A DNA stretch of 55,448 bases from Sporanaerobium hydrogeniformans (GTDB lineage: Bacteria; Bacillota; Clostridia; Lachnospirales; Cellulosilyticaceae), in NCBI RefSeq assembly GCF_002735925.1, contig NZ_PEDL01000020.1:1-55448 (forward strand), given 5' to 3'. Shown in pieces: positions 1-8,348 of this stretch. The position numbers and the translations under genes are program-made. Under the pieces are notes generated by a model. That model made no database searches. It was not told the DNA's origin and saw only the letters and a program-made list of their open reading frames with translations. Positions within the stretch are counted from its first letter, which is position 1; each line of letters starts with the position of its first letter.

Positions 1-5
1 GGCTA

Positions 6-273
6 GCAAGTAAGGGAGCTCTTCGCAAGCTTCCTCCACAGGATGGATGTAAAATCTTAGAGAAGTCCTATAGGCTGTTTTTAGGGACGTTATCACAAGT
101 GCCTTTCTTGTGATAGGTAGGACCGTTAGCCTATTGGACTGAACTTAGATTTTACCCATCCGAGGACCGAGAAGCTGGTGAAGAGCTCCCTTACTTGCGG
201 CCCCTGAGAATACCCCCTATCCCTTTCCTTTTAGTAATATAATGTGTAAAACACCTCGATAAACTGAAATTTA
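6..273 (+). ncRNA. Structured RNA, left copy, with conserved tail
   Basis: A roughly 193-nt folded domain (6-198) plus tail. Stems seen: P1 6-24 with 180-198 (19 bp, perfect); P2 28-33 with 171-176; P3 41-46 with 156-161 and 49-57 with 147-155; P4 66-76 with 128-138 (one mismatch); P5 92-99 with 107-114. The core around AGGGACGTTATC and GATAGGTAGGACCGTTAG is almost identical in the inverted copy at the right end. The stems differ by compensating changes: five in P1, two in P2, one each in P4 and P5. A G-U pair in P4 of the right copy favours this strand. The tail ends in a shared 21-base box (253-273). No ORF fits inside. I do not recognise the family with certainty; raiA-motif RNA, of similar length and host range, is one candidate to test. 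Any promoter lies outside the window. Confidence 0.75.
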
Positions 274-366
274 AGATCTTTGATACCTATTTCATTTTGC
301 ATGATGTGGATACACATTACTTATGAAGCAGGTATTAAGCCAATAATTACATACATAAGAAGATTT

Positions 367-390
367 AAAGAGAGTATGAAAACTCTCTTT
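367..390 (+). terminator. Intrinsic terminator-like hairpin
   Basis: A 9-bp stem (367-375 with 382-390), loop ATGAAA, followed by a T/A-rich run. No gene precedes it on either side, so it may end the transcript of the structured RNA at 6-273. Confidence 0.45.
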
Positions 391-505
391 ATTTATTGTA
401 TTAAAAGTGTAGTAGGTGATTGAGGTTATTAAAATAGTAAATATTCAAGATGGCAGATAAACTAAGGGGATAGGGTCTAAGAAATAGAAAATTGTAATAT
501 AAGGG

Positions 506-548
506 AAAACAAACTCCACATAGCAACTTGCTATGTGGAGTTTGTTTT
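506..548. terminator. Perfect 20-bp hairpin, bidirectional terminator
   Basis: Arms 506-525 and 529-548 pair perfectly around a 3-nt loop (ACT). A-rich and T-rich ends would let it terminate in either direction. It insulates the amidase promoter region from upstream transcription. Confidence 0.65.
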
Positions 549-599
549 ATGAAAAGACCATACAAGGTAATTTGTGGATGGTAAGTAGTAATAAAGAAT

Positions 600-619
600 T
601 GTAACGTTTATGTCACATA
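600..619 (+). promoter_or_regulatory. Direct-repeat operator copy 1 (upstream of amidase)
   Basis: TGTAAC at 600-605 and TGTCAC at 611-616 lie 11 bp apart in direct repeat, as expected for tandem half-sites of an OmpR/PhoB-type regulator. Matching copies sit at 2588, 5019 and 5115. It lies 100 bp before the amidase start. Assignment to the regulator at 2831-3529 is inference. Confidence 0.5.
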
Positions 620-719
620 ACCCCATTATTATTTCAGTTGTCATTAAATGATCAAACAAAGAAAAATGATTTTAGCACAACTTTAAAATAAAAATATATA
701 AATAGGGTGGGAATTTAAT

Positions 720-1418
720 ATGCGATTACAAAAATTAAATAAAAAAGAAATATGCCTGATAGTAACGCTATTAGGTATTACCTTGATGGTAGGTTCTATT
801 AAGATACACGGAAAGTCAAATGAAAATATAAACAAAAGTATAAACAATGCATCCAATAACAGCGTTAGTAGTCTATTAGACGGAAAAACAATTGTAATTG
901 ACCCAGGACATGGAGGAAGTGATGCAGGAGCAGCACGTGAAGGGATTACTGAAAAGGATATTAATCTATCAATTGCATTAAAAGTTCAGCAGCTACTACA
1001 GGAAAAAGGTGTTAACGTGGTGATGACAAGAGTAAATGATACAAAGGTATCGTTGGAAACAAGAGTACAGATGAGTAATGATAGCAAAGCAGATTTATTT
1101 GTATCAATCCATCAAAATGCACTAGAGGATCATGTAACCTATGGTATTGAAACATGGTTTGAAAAGACTAGTCCAGAAAGTAAGAAATTAGCTGAAGTAG
1201 TGCAATCAAGCGTTTCAGAATCAACAAATGGAAAAGATAGAGGAACAAAATCTAGACATTCCTTATATGTGCTTCAAAATACAAAGGCACCGGCTGTTTT
1301 AGTAGAATGTGGTTTCATTAGCAGCGATGCTGAGAGAAGTCTACTACAAGATGATACGTATCAGGATGCCATTGCAGAAGGTATTGTAAAAGGAATCGAG
1401 AAGTATTTTTTAGTATAG
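720..1418 (+). CDS. N-acetylmuramoyl-L-alanine amidase (CwlD-like, Amidase_3)
   Basis: Predicted zinc amidase that cuts the bond between muramic acid and the peptide stem of peptidoglycan, outside the membrane. One N-terminal membrane anchor (about residues 12-27) and a polar linker precede the Amidase_3 domain (57-230). The expected residues are present: H64 in DPGHGG, E78 in GITEKD, H131 in SIHQNA and E196 in VECGF. At 232 aa it has the length of CwlD, with no cell-wall binding domain. The start follows a GGGTGGG ribosome site. Its upstream operator-like repeat links it to the two-component system downstream. It could equally be a general remodelling enzyme rather than a spore cortex enzyme. 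Confidence 0.85.
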   Translation: MRLQKLNKKEICLIVTLLGITLMVGSIKIHGKSNENINKSINNASNNSVSSLLDGKTIVIDPGHGGSDAGAAREGITEKDINLSIALKVQQLLQEKGVNVVMTRVNDTKVSLETRVQMSNDSKADLFVSIHQNALEDHVTYGIETWFEKTSPESKKLAEVVQSSVSESTNGKDRGTKSRHSLYVLQNTKAPAVLVECGFISSDAERSLLQDDTYQDAIAEGIVKGIEKYFLV

Positions 1419-1672
1419 TACATGAAAAGACATAAGTAAAAGGTTAAGGATTATATTTTGAGTAGAAAGTAAGGTAATAGTTAATGAAAAACATGCAACT
1501 AGTAGCAGTAGTAAGTTATCTGTATATCAAAGGTAGTATTCACCGAAATCAGAAGCATGTAGCTACATTATTTAATGAGATAAGTGAAATGAAAAGCAAG
1601 GTTTTATCTTTAAGGCAATGACAGAAGAAACACCATTAGTACAGTTTAAATAAAAAGGGAAAGAATAATAAT

Positions 1673-2536
1673 ATGAAAACACGTAGTAGAGGAAAAAGAA
1701 TAGGTCTTATTTTAGTGGCTATCACCCTACTATTTTTTAGCTATATGACTTGGATTGAGAGATCCTTGTTAATCAATAAGAACATTTCTGTTTCAGTTAA
1801 GGGTGATGGAAACCATAAGCTTCGTATTGTCCAGTTTTCAGATACTCATATAGGAGATTTTTTTGAGGTAGAGCAACTAAAAAAGGTAGTTGATAAAATT
1901 AATAAACAGTCACCAGACCTTGTATTTTTCACAGGGGATTTATTTGATATTATGGAGGAATACGAGAAAATAGATGGTGTCATGATGAGGCATGAGAAGC
2001 TTGATGAAGTGATGATGGAATTAAGTAAAATAGAAGCCACTATGGGAAAATTTGCTGTTATGGGGAATAGAGATTACCAAAGAGGAGTAGATTTTTTTAA
2101 AGAAAAGATGGCAATGGGTGGATTTACCATTTTAGAAGATGAGTCTGTTCAGTTATCTTATGAAGGTGAAACGATTTCTATTTTTGGATTAAGTGGACTT
2201 ATGATGGATTATTCCAAAGCTAATAAAACAGTTGGAGAAATAAATGAAGACCATATTAATTTATTGCTCATGCATGAACCAGATTTAATGAATGCGTGCA
2301 TCTCATATCCTATCGACTTAGCGTTTGCAGGGCATAGTCATGGGGGACAGGTCTTAGTGCCATTCGTAGGACCTATCATAACGACTAATTACTGTGAAGA
2401 TTATTTTAAAGGGAAATATACTTTAGAAAATGCAAGAAACACAACTTTCTACGTAAGTTCTGGTATAGGTAATACAAAGGTGCCATTTCGTCTAGGTAAT
2501 ATCCCTGAAATAGTCACTTTTGATATTGCCTTTTAA
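1673..2536 (+). CDS. Membrane-anchored metallophosphoesterase (YkuE-like)
   Basis: Calcineurin-like phosphoesterase tethered by an N-terminal membrane helix (about 9-26), so the catalytic domain probably faces outside. Metal motifs are visible: D57 and H59 in SDTH, D89 in GDLFD, N132, H201 in MHEP, and H221/H223 in GHSHGG. The usual GNH(D/E) motif reads GNRD at 132-134, so the catalytic histidine is arginine while the metal-binding asparagine is kept. An insert near 93-118 is rich in Met and Glu. Related proteins act on phosphodiesters or wall-linked phospholipids; the substrate is unknown. It lies 254 bp after the amidase and may be transcribed separately. Confidence 0.8.
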   Translation: MKTRSRGKRIGLILVAITLLFFSYMTWIERSLLINKNISVSVKGDGNHKLRIVQFSDTHIGDFFEVEQLKKVVDKINKQSPDLVFFTGDLFDIMEEYEKIDGVMMRHEKLDEVMMELSKIEATMGKFAVMGNRDYQRGVDFFKEKMAMGGFTILEDESVQLSYEGETISIFGLSGLMMDYSKANKTVGEINEDHINLLLMHEPDLMNACISYPIDLAFAGHSHGGQVLVPFVGPIITTNYCEDYFKGKYTLENARNTTFYVSSGIGNTKVPFRLGNIPEIVTFDIAF

Positions 2537-2587
2537 GTCTATAAATAGCAGTAGAATAACTAAATTAGCAGAATGATAATATGATCA

Positions 2588-2608
2588 TGTAACGTTATTG
2601 TCACATAG
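2588..2608 (+). promoter_or_regulatory. Direct-repeat operator copy 2 (upstream of two-component genes)
   Basis: TGTAAC at 2588-2593 and TGTCAC at 2599-2604, 11 bp apart. It lies about 225 bp before the response regulator start. A leader stretch (2723-2748) matches 5252-5277 in front of the solute-binding protein at 21 of 26 positions, with nearly the same offset from the repeat. That suggests two paralogous promoters and autoregulation. Confidence 0.5.
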
Positions 2609-2830
2609 TACTTGTACAATATAGTTGTTGGTTAAACTTAAACCAATAAGAAAAACTGTAAAGAGGCGTCATTCTGCTAGTACATAAATAGGGAATAATG
2701 ACGAATGTAAAAAGTGTAAAGGGTGTAAAAAATAGAAGATAGTAAGGTGAAAATATAATAAAGAAAGCTTAGGATAGAAAACACTAAATGAGTAATCATA
2801 AATAGGGATAATAAGAGGAGGATTTATAGC

Positions 2831-3529
2831 ATGAAAAGGAATCTGTTGATTATAGAAGACGATATACAAATTAGAAGAATGATAAAAATGTATTTTGAAG
2901 ATGAAAACTATAATTGTTTTGAAGCAGAGAACGGAAGAATGGGGATAATGCTATTTCAGACCGAAAATATTGATCTTGTATTCCTAGATATTATGATGCC
3001 AGAGCTAGATGGTTTGCAAGTATGCCGAATAATCCGTGAAACCTCAGATGTACCCATTATTATGATTACTGCAAAGTCTCAAGAAGAAGATAAATTAAGA
3101 GGATTTGAATATGGAATAGATGAATATGTGACCAAGCCATTTAGTTTAAAAGTATTAGCTGCAAGGGCAGAGGCAATGATGAAACGTGTTAGGGGCAATG
3201 TAAGTAAGAGTAGCAGTATTTTTGAGATGGGCGAGTTAAAAGTCAATAAAGAAACTAGCCAGGTGCAAATTGGAAATGAGCCTATTTATCTAACGAAAAA
3301 AGAATATGATTTGCTGATACTATTAATTGAAAATGAAGGCATTGTCCTATCAAAACAACAGATTTTAGATAAGGTTTGGGGATATGAGTATGAAGGAGAT
3401 CCTAGAACAGTAGATACACATATAAGAAGATTAAGAGACAAATTAAAAGAGTATCAAGGACTAATAAAAACATTTAGAGGAAGAGGCTACAGTTTAGAAA
3501 ATAAGTGGCCACTAGAAAATCATGAGTAG
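2831..3529 (+). CDS. OmpR/PhoB-family response regulator
   Basis: Two-domain DNA-binding regulator. The receiver (about 4-118) has the acidic pair ED at 9-10, phospho-acceptor D53 in LDIMMPELDG and the switch lysine in TKPF. A winged-helix Trans_reg_C domain follows (about 132-225), ending in a typical RTVDTHIRRLR ... TFRGRGY wing. The start is set by GAGGAGG 9 nt upstream. It overlaps the kinase gene by 8 nt, so the two are cotranslated and surely partners. The 11-bp direct repeats in front of this gene, the amidase and the transporter operon have the spacing this family binds. Confidence 0.92.
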   Translation: MKRNLLIIEDDIQIRRMIKMYFEDENYNCFEAENGRMGIMLFQTENIDLVFLDIMMPELDGLQVCRIIRETSDVPIIMITAKSQEEDKLRGFEYGIDEYVTKPFSLKVLAARAEAMMKRVRGNVSKSSSIFEMGELKVNKETSQVQIGNEPIYLTKKEYDLLILLIENEGIVLSKQQILDKVWGYEYEGDPRTVDTHIRRLRDKLKEYQGLIKTFRGRGYSLENKWPLENHE

Positions 3530-5015
3530 AGAAAGAAAAAAACTATTTCATGGCAAAATTACACTCAAATTATCTCTATTAATTTCTACCATGTTTGTGA
3601 TTTTATTAGGAATTATTATAGCAGCACAGTTCTTGTACTTTAATAGGGTGTATTTGACTACAGAGTATACAAAACAAAAAGAAAAGAAACTAAGTGATCA
3701 AGGTAGGGATTTTTTTATTGATCATGGAATAGACTTGGTCAATAGTAATCAAAACAACATGTTAGATGCATTAAATAAATATTCAAGTAAAAACAGTGTA
3801 TACAGTATGTTAGTAGGAAACGATGGAGAAGTTATTTGTAGGGGAAGTACTATAGATGAGTTAAAACCAGGGTATATTGAGGATATTCAAAAACAAATTA
3901 GAGGGCTTGTGTTTGAAGATGATATTTCAAAAAGCTTTCGAATTAACACGAGGTATGGCTTACCAACACGTTATATCGCAGTTGTATATGGGAGAGAGTT
4001 CTATCCTTTGAAACCTATATATCTTGTTTCTATTATTAAGGAAGTCTACACAAGTGAGAATTACTTATTATTGACGAAGTTTAGTTTATATCTTTTACTT
4101 TTGGTTTTAGTATTAGGTGTTATTGCCGCCTATGTGTTTTCGTACTATATTACAAAACCAGTACTTGAGATTATGGATAGTGCTTCTCGTATAGCCAAGC
4201 TAGACTTTTCAAAGAAGTGTGAGTATAAGAAAAGTGATGAGTTAGGTGTACTGGCACAGAACTTAAATGATATGTCGGATATACTAGATACGACTATTAC
4301 ACAATTAGAGAAGGCCAATGAAAGATTAGAGGAAGATATAAACTTGCAAAAAGCATTTGTTGCCGATGTATCCCATGAATTTAAGACACCTTTAACCATT
4401 ATTAGAGGATTTATAGAAATCCTATTAGATAAGAAGGTAGATAAAGCAGTACAAGAGGACATGCTAAATACCATAACCAATGAAGTAGATCGCATGGATA
4501 AATTAGTGTATGATTTGTTGAAGTTATCAAAACTTGAATCCCAAGGAGCTTTAATGTGCAAGAAAAGCATTGATTGTACTGAGATGTTAGAGAATGTGGC
4601 AAGTGGGTATAAGGTGCTCATGCAAAATAAAGGCATTGTATTTTTACAGGAATATGATTCACAAATAGGCAATATGATGGCCGATCAATATAGCATAGAA
4701 CAAGTCATACGTAATTTTATTTCAAATGCAATGACACATACACAACCACAAAAGAAAGTTATTCTTTCAGCTAAGCATCATAACGGGTATGTTAGAATTG
4801 CTGTGTTTAATGAGGGTCAGCCCATTGAAGCGGTGGAATTAGATAAAATTTGGAATAAATTCTACCGAATAGATAAAGCAAGAAGTAGGGAAACGGGAGG
4901 AACAGGATTAGGATTATCCATATGTAAAAGAATTTTAGAATTACATGGATATCATTATGGCGTGATGAATGTAGATAATGGTGTTGTCTTCTACTTTGAT
5001 GCAGAGATTATATAA
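3522..5015 (+). CDS. Sensor histidine kinase, partner of the OmpR-type regulator
   Basis: Membrane sensor kinase. TM1 (about 16-40) and TM2 (about 178-206) enclose an extracellular sensing region of about 135 residues that I cannot assign. HAMP linker (about 207-260), HisKA with phospho-acceptor H285 in VSHEFKTP, then HATPase_c with N-box RNFISNA and G-box GTGLGLSI. It overlaps the regulator gene. Gene order (amidase and phosphoesterase upstream, transporter and adaptor operon downstream) suggests an envelope or extracellular-solute signal, which is inference. Confidence 0.92.
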   Translation: MSRERKKLFHGKITLKLSLLISTMFVILLGIIIAAQFLYFNRVYLTTEYTKQKEKKLSDQGRDFFIDHGIDLVNSNQNNMLDALNKYSSKNSVYSMLVGNDGEVICRGSTIDELKPGYIEDIQKQIRGLVFEDDISKSFRINTRYGLPTRYIAVVYGREFYPLKPIYLVSIIKEVYTSENYLLLTKFSLYLLLLVLVLGVIAAYVFSYYITKPVLEIMDSASRIAKLDFSKKCEYKKSDELGVLAQNLNDMSDILDTTITQLEKANERLEEDINLQKAFVADVSHEFKTPLTIIRGFIEILLDKKVDKAVQEDMLNTITNEVDRMDKLVYDLLKLSKLESQGALMCKKSIDCTEMLENVASGYKVLMQNKGIVFLQEYDSQIGNMMADQYSIEQVIRNFISNAMTHTQPQKKVILSAKHHNGYVRIAVFNEGQPIEAVELDKIWNKFYRIDKARSRETGGTGLGLSICKRILELHGYHYGVMNVDNGVVFYFDAEII

Positions 5016-5018
5016 AAA

Positions 5019-5040
5019 TGTAATATTAATGTCACGGAGC
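5019..5040 (+). promoter_or_regulatory. Direct-repeat operator copy 3
   Basis: TGTAAT at 5019-5024 and TGTCAC at 5030-5035, 11 bp apart, starting 4 bp after the kinase stop codon. It is the most divergent of the four and directly abuts a terminator hairpin. Confidence 0.45.
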
Positions 5041-5085
5041 ATGGGTATCATTTGATGAGTTATTAAATGATACCCATGCTTTTTT
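5039..5085 (+). terminator. Terminator of the two-component operon
   Basis: A perfect 15-bp stem (5039-5053 with 5065-5079), 11-nt loop, then a T6 tail. It separates kinase transcription from the solute-binding protein operon. Confidence 0.85.
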
Positions 5086-5114
5086 GTGTACCATTTTTTA
5101 AGAGAATTTAAAAA

Positions 5115-5136
5115 TGTAACATTAATGTCACATAGC
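5115..5136 (+). promoter_or_regulatory. Direct-repeat operator copy 4
   Basis: TGTAAC at 5115-5120 and TGTCAC at 5126-5131, 11 bp apart and 225 bp before the solute-binding protein start, about the same distance as copy 2 from its gene. Confidence 0.5.
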
Positions 5137-5339
5137 ACAGGTATGATTAAGCCTGTCATAAATGATAGTCATACTTTGTTTGTAAACATGTTTAAAATAG
5201 GATGGCTATTCCGTGCATAATGGATAAAAAAAAGTAGTATAAGCGTATAAAGTGTAAGAAATAGAGCGTTGTAAGGTAATAGATTTAGAATCTAGAAAAT
5301 GATGTTTCGTTAAAATAAAAATAAGTTAGGAGAGATAAA

Positions 5340-7505
5340 ATGAATAGACATTTATATAGAGTTTTAGCAGGAGTTATGATAGGCGTAAGTGCAGTATCCA
5401 TGACAGCTTGTAGAGGAAGCAAAAGTGAAAGTAACGTAGGAGGTATAAGCGCACCTAATAATCAGGAAGTGGTAATGGGTAAATATGTAGAAAAAGCCAT
5501 AGAGCTTCCAAAAGATATGGTATCTATGGTTAAGTGTATAAACAATGCAGATGGAGCGATGACAGTTTATGGTTATAATAAGTCAAATAAGTTTTCAGTT
5601 TACACTTCTCAAAATGGGGAAACATGGACTGAAAGTAAAACAGCATGGGCTGACAAAGTAGGAAATCAACTTATTCAAGATATTATAGAAGATCAAGATG
5701 GTACAGTGTATCTATCTTTCGTAGGTGGAAACGATGGCCAAGGAGAAACGCGTATTAAAAAGGCAAAAGCAGATGGTACAGTAGAAGATATCAAGATTCA
5801 AGATAACCTAGAGATTATTTTACAGATGGAGGCTTTACCAAATGGGGACATTGTAGTAGCAACTTATGAAAGTGTTACAAGGTATAGTGGTGTAGATGGT
5901 AAAAGACTTGTAGAATATGGTGGTCAATATGGTTTTACAGTAATAGGAGATAAGATAGCAGTATTAGATGGTACTGGCAGTAGCGTTGTATTCTGTAACC
6001 TTGAAACTGGAAAAGAAGAGGAAGTATTAGCATATCAAGGGTTAGATATGGGTAATAAGATTATTTCAGATGAAGAAGGTAATGTTTATCTTGTTAATCA
6101 TTCAGGTATTAATAAATGGGTTAAGGAGAGCGAAACTTGGGAAACGATTGTAGAAGCAAGTAATAATGCATTTGGAGACCCAGTTTTAATGATAACTGCA
6201 GCTAGTATTGATCAAGAAGGATTTAATATCACATTTCAAGATATGTCAGGTAAAGCACAAGTATTTAAATATACTTATGACCCTAATATGCCAAACCGTG
6301 CAACAACAGAACTCACTTTATATATGCTAGAGGATGATGAGCTAGTGAGAAAGGCTATCGTAGAATATCAACGTCAAAATCCAGAAGTTGCCATCAATAT
6401 TCAACTAGGACTAGGTAATGATGAGACAGGTGTTGTTAAAGAAGATGCCATTCGTACCTTAAATACAGAATTACTAGCAGGTAAAGGACCGGATATTATT
6501 CTCTTAGATGGACTGCCAATAGAATCTTATATAGAGAAAGGTGTTCTATTAGATATGAATGATATCATAGCACCAATGTTAGATAGTAAAGAATTACTTA
6601 CTAATGTTGTAAAACCTTATTATGAAGAGGATAAGATTTATGGGGTGCCAACAAGGTTTACAGTACCACTCATGTGGGGAGATGAAGCATTATTAAAAGA
6701 AGCGAGTTCTGTAGAAGAATTAGCACAGTGGGCAGAAGCAAACCCAGATAAGGAAGTACTATATAGCACATCACCACAAAGATTAATAGAGGAGTTTTAT
6801 GGCGTGAGTGCTATGAATTGGTTGGATGAAAATGGACAAATCAAACCTGAAGAGTTTAAGACATTCTTAGAAGCCATTAATACCTTAGCAGATCAAGAGG
6901 CAAAAAGTAATTTAACGCCAATGGAAGAATCAGATATGAATTATTATGCTAGAGAGTATATGGCCTATGGAGACACCATGTTAGCTACTCAAGATATGCA
7001 AGGATTTAGTTGGTTAAATAACTATTATTCTGCAATTACTCAAAGAACAAATGGAGACTACAAGCCATTACAGGTTAACAGGCAAGGTGTTTTCCGTGGA
7101 AAAGGAGTAATTGGTATTAATAAGAATAGTAAAAACTTAGAAGTAGCTAAAGAAATTGTAAAAATAGCATTGGGAGAAGAAGTACAAAAAACCGAGTTAT
7201 TTGAGAATGGCTTCGTAGTCAATACAAAGGCCTTTGAAAATCAAAAAAATGAAGGAATTAAAGGAACAGTAATTGCGGGGCAAACAACACCAGAGGAAAG
7301 ACCAATTAAATACCTACAAGCAGGAAAAGAGGAATATGAAAAAATGGCTCAAGTACTGCAAAGTGTCACACAACCAGCTTACGAAGATGAAATATTGCTT
7401 GAAATGATAATAGAAGAGACAAAGGGGTACTTCGATGGAACTAAGACTGCAGAAGAAGCAACGCAAGCAGTTGCACAAAGAACCAAAGCATATCTCTCAG
7501 AATAA
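5340..7505 (+). CDS. Two-part solute-binding lipoprotein of a CUT1 importer
   Basis: Lipoprotein with lipobox ending at C24 (SMTAC). At 721 aa it is far longer than the usual 400-450. The N-terminal half (about 45-325) is beta-rich with repeating units such as SQNGETWTES, DQDGTVYLSF and DEEGNVYLVN, resembling blades of a sialidase- or NHL-like propeller. The C-terminal half (about 330-721) is a family 1 sugar-binding fold (LTLYMLEDDELVRKAI, GKGPDIILLDG). It probably delivers an oligosaccharide or peptidoglycan-derived ligand to the permeases encoded next; the ligand is unknown. The start follows AGGAGA by 6 nt. The permease gene begins inside its 3' end. Confidence 0.82.
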   Translation: MNRHLYRVLAGVMIGVSAVSMTACRGSKSESNVGGISAPNNQEVVMGKYVEKAIELPKDMVSMVKCINNADGAMTVYGYNKSNKFSVYTSQNGETWTESKTAWADKVGNQLIQDIIEDQDGTVYLSFVGGNDGQGETRIKKAKADGTVEDIKIQDNLEIILQMEALPNGDIVVATYESVTRYSGVDGKRLVEYGGQYGFTVIGDKIAVLDGTGSSVVFCNLETGKEEEVLAYQGLDMGNKIISDEEGNVYLVNHSGINKWVKESETWETIVEASNNAFGDPVLMITAASIDQEGFNITFQDMSGKAQVFKYTYDPNMPNRATTELTLYMLEDDELVRKAIVEYQRQNPEVAINIQLGLGNDETGVVKEDAIRTLNTELLAGKGPDIILLDGLPIESYIEKGVLLDMNDIIAPMLDSKELLTNVVKPYYEEDKIYGVPTRFTVPLMWGDEALLKEASSVEELAQWAEANPDKEVLYSTSPQRLIEEFYGVSAMNWLDENGQIKPEEFKTFLEAINTLADQEAKSNLTPMEESDMNYYAREYMAYGDTMLATQDMQGFSWLNNYYSAITQRTNGDYKPLQVNRQGVFRGKGVIGINKNSKNLEVAKEIVKIALGEEVQKTELFENGFVVNTKAFENQKNEGIKGTVIAGQTTPEERPIKYLQAGKEEYEKMAQVLQSVTQPAYEDEILLEMIIEETKGYFDGTKTAEEATQAVAQRTKAYLSE

Positions 7506-8346
7506 ACCAAAGAGTGATTTAAAGATTGCATTATGTTTTATATTACCCAGTTTAATAGGAGTAGGGATTTTTATCCTTATTCCTTTTCTGGATGTTATTA
7601 GAAGATCTTTTTGTGGCGCCATGAATGGCCAGTTTGTAGGGGCCAACAATTATATTACCGTTTTTAATAATGAAGCTTTTAAATTAGCTAGTAAAAATAC
7701 GATTAAATTTATAGTGGTATGTATTCCTCTACTTATTGTGATTTCGTTGGCACTAGCGTTATTAGTTAATAGTTTAAAGAAAAAGAATGAAATTTTTAAA
7801 AGTATGTTTTTACTACCTATGGCAATTCCTGTGGCATCGGTCGTACTTTTATGGCAGGTTATATTTAATAAAAATGGACTTTTAAGCGCTGGAATTGAAA
7901 AATTAGGTATGGCACCTATCGATTGGATGAATTCTGATTGGGCATTTTGGATTTTAGTAGCAAGTTATTTGTGGCGTAATGTGGGCTATAATATGGTATT
8001 TTGGCTGGCAGGACTAACTACTTTATCTGAATCCGTAGATGAAGCAGCTATGGTGGATGGGGCAAATGGATGGCAGAGACTCACCAGGATAACACTGCCT
8101 CAGCTTATTCCTAACTTATTTACCATCACTGTACTTTCATTATTAAATTCATTTAAGGTTTTCAGAGAAGCTTATTTAATTGCAGGTCAATATCCACATG
8201 ATAGTATGTACATGTTACAGCATTTATTTAATAACTGGTTCATGTCCTTAGATATCGATAAACTTTCAGCAGCAGCAACAGTAGTAGCTAGTGTGATTTT
8301 GGTGCTTATCTTGTTCTTACAGAAAACATGGGAAAGTGAGGACTAG
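7435..8346 (+). CDS. CUT1 ABC importer permease, first subunit (MalF/UgpA-like)
   Basis: Inner-membrane subunit with six predicted helices and the EAA loop (DEAAMVDGANGWQRLTRITL) that contacts the ATPase. The start is unusual: it lies 71 bp inside the binding-protein gene, but AAAGGGG sits 7 nt upstream of this ATG and no better start follows, giving a basic N-terminal tail. Translation is probably coupled. No ATPase gene is in this operon; CUT1 systems of Firmicutes often share one MsmX/MsmK-type ATPase encoded elsewhere. Confidence 0.88.
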   Translation: MELRLQKKQRKQLHKEPKHISQNKPKSDLKIALCFILPSLIGVGIFILIPFLDVIRRSFCGAMNGQFVGANNYITVFNNEAFKLASKNTIKFIVVCIPLLIVISLALALLVNSLKKKNEIFKSMFLLPMAIPVASVVLLWQVIFNKNGLLSAGIEKLGMAPIDWMNSDWAFWILVASYLWRNVGYNMVFWLAGLTTLSESVDEAAMVDGANGWQRLTRITLPQLIPNLFTITVLSLLNSFKVFREAYLIAGQYPHDSMYMLQHLFNNWFMSLDIDKLSAAATVVASVILVLILFLQKTWESED

Positions 8347-8348
8347 GA

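Larger units (their letters stand above)
199..719. other. Gene-less region between RNA and amidase gene
   Basis: No credible gene is seen. The stretch holds the tail of the RNA and its 21-base conserved box (253-273), a small hairpin terminator (367-390), a perfect 20-bp hairpin (506-548) and an 11-bp-spaced direct repeat (600-619) before the amidase start. AT-rich DNA fills the rest. Confidence 0.6.
5016..5339. other. Regulatory intergenic region before the transporter operon
   Basis: No gene. Holds two direct-repeat operators 96 bp apart (5019-5040, 5115-5136), a terminator overlapping the distal part of the first (5039-5085), and a leader (5252-5277) similar to that of the two-component genes. 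The stretches after both TGTCAC boxes are also similar to each other, so the pair looks like a duplication. Confidence 0.6.

Noticed and set aside
1-300. Group II intron, RNase P, tmRNA or omega-RNA (IscB-linked) as identity of the terminal RNA
   Set aside because: No domain V, P4 or tRNA-like signature is visible, and no IscB/TnpB or reverse transcriptase gene is near either copy.
212-476. Short inverted repeat: CCCTATCCCTT near 214-224 and AAGGGGATAGGG near 465-476
   Set aside because: About 11 bp with one bulge; not found at the right-hand RNA copy, so not accepted as element ends.
1484-1621. 45-codon ORF between amidase and phosphoesterase genes (MKNMQLVAVVSYLYIKGS...)
   Set aside because: Only a weak AAGG upstream, no recognisable motif, and no neighbour context; it may be a relic but cannot be supported as a gene.
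4145-4672. 175-codon open frame on the minus strand
   Set aside because: Lies wholly inside the histidine kinase gene; Ser/Asn/Leu-rich composition typical of an antisense shadow.
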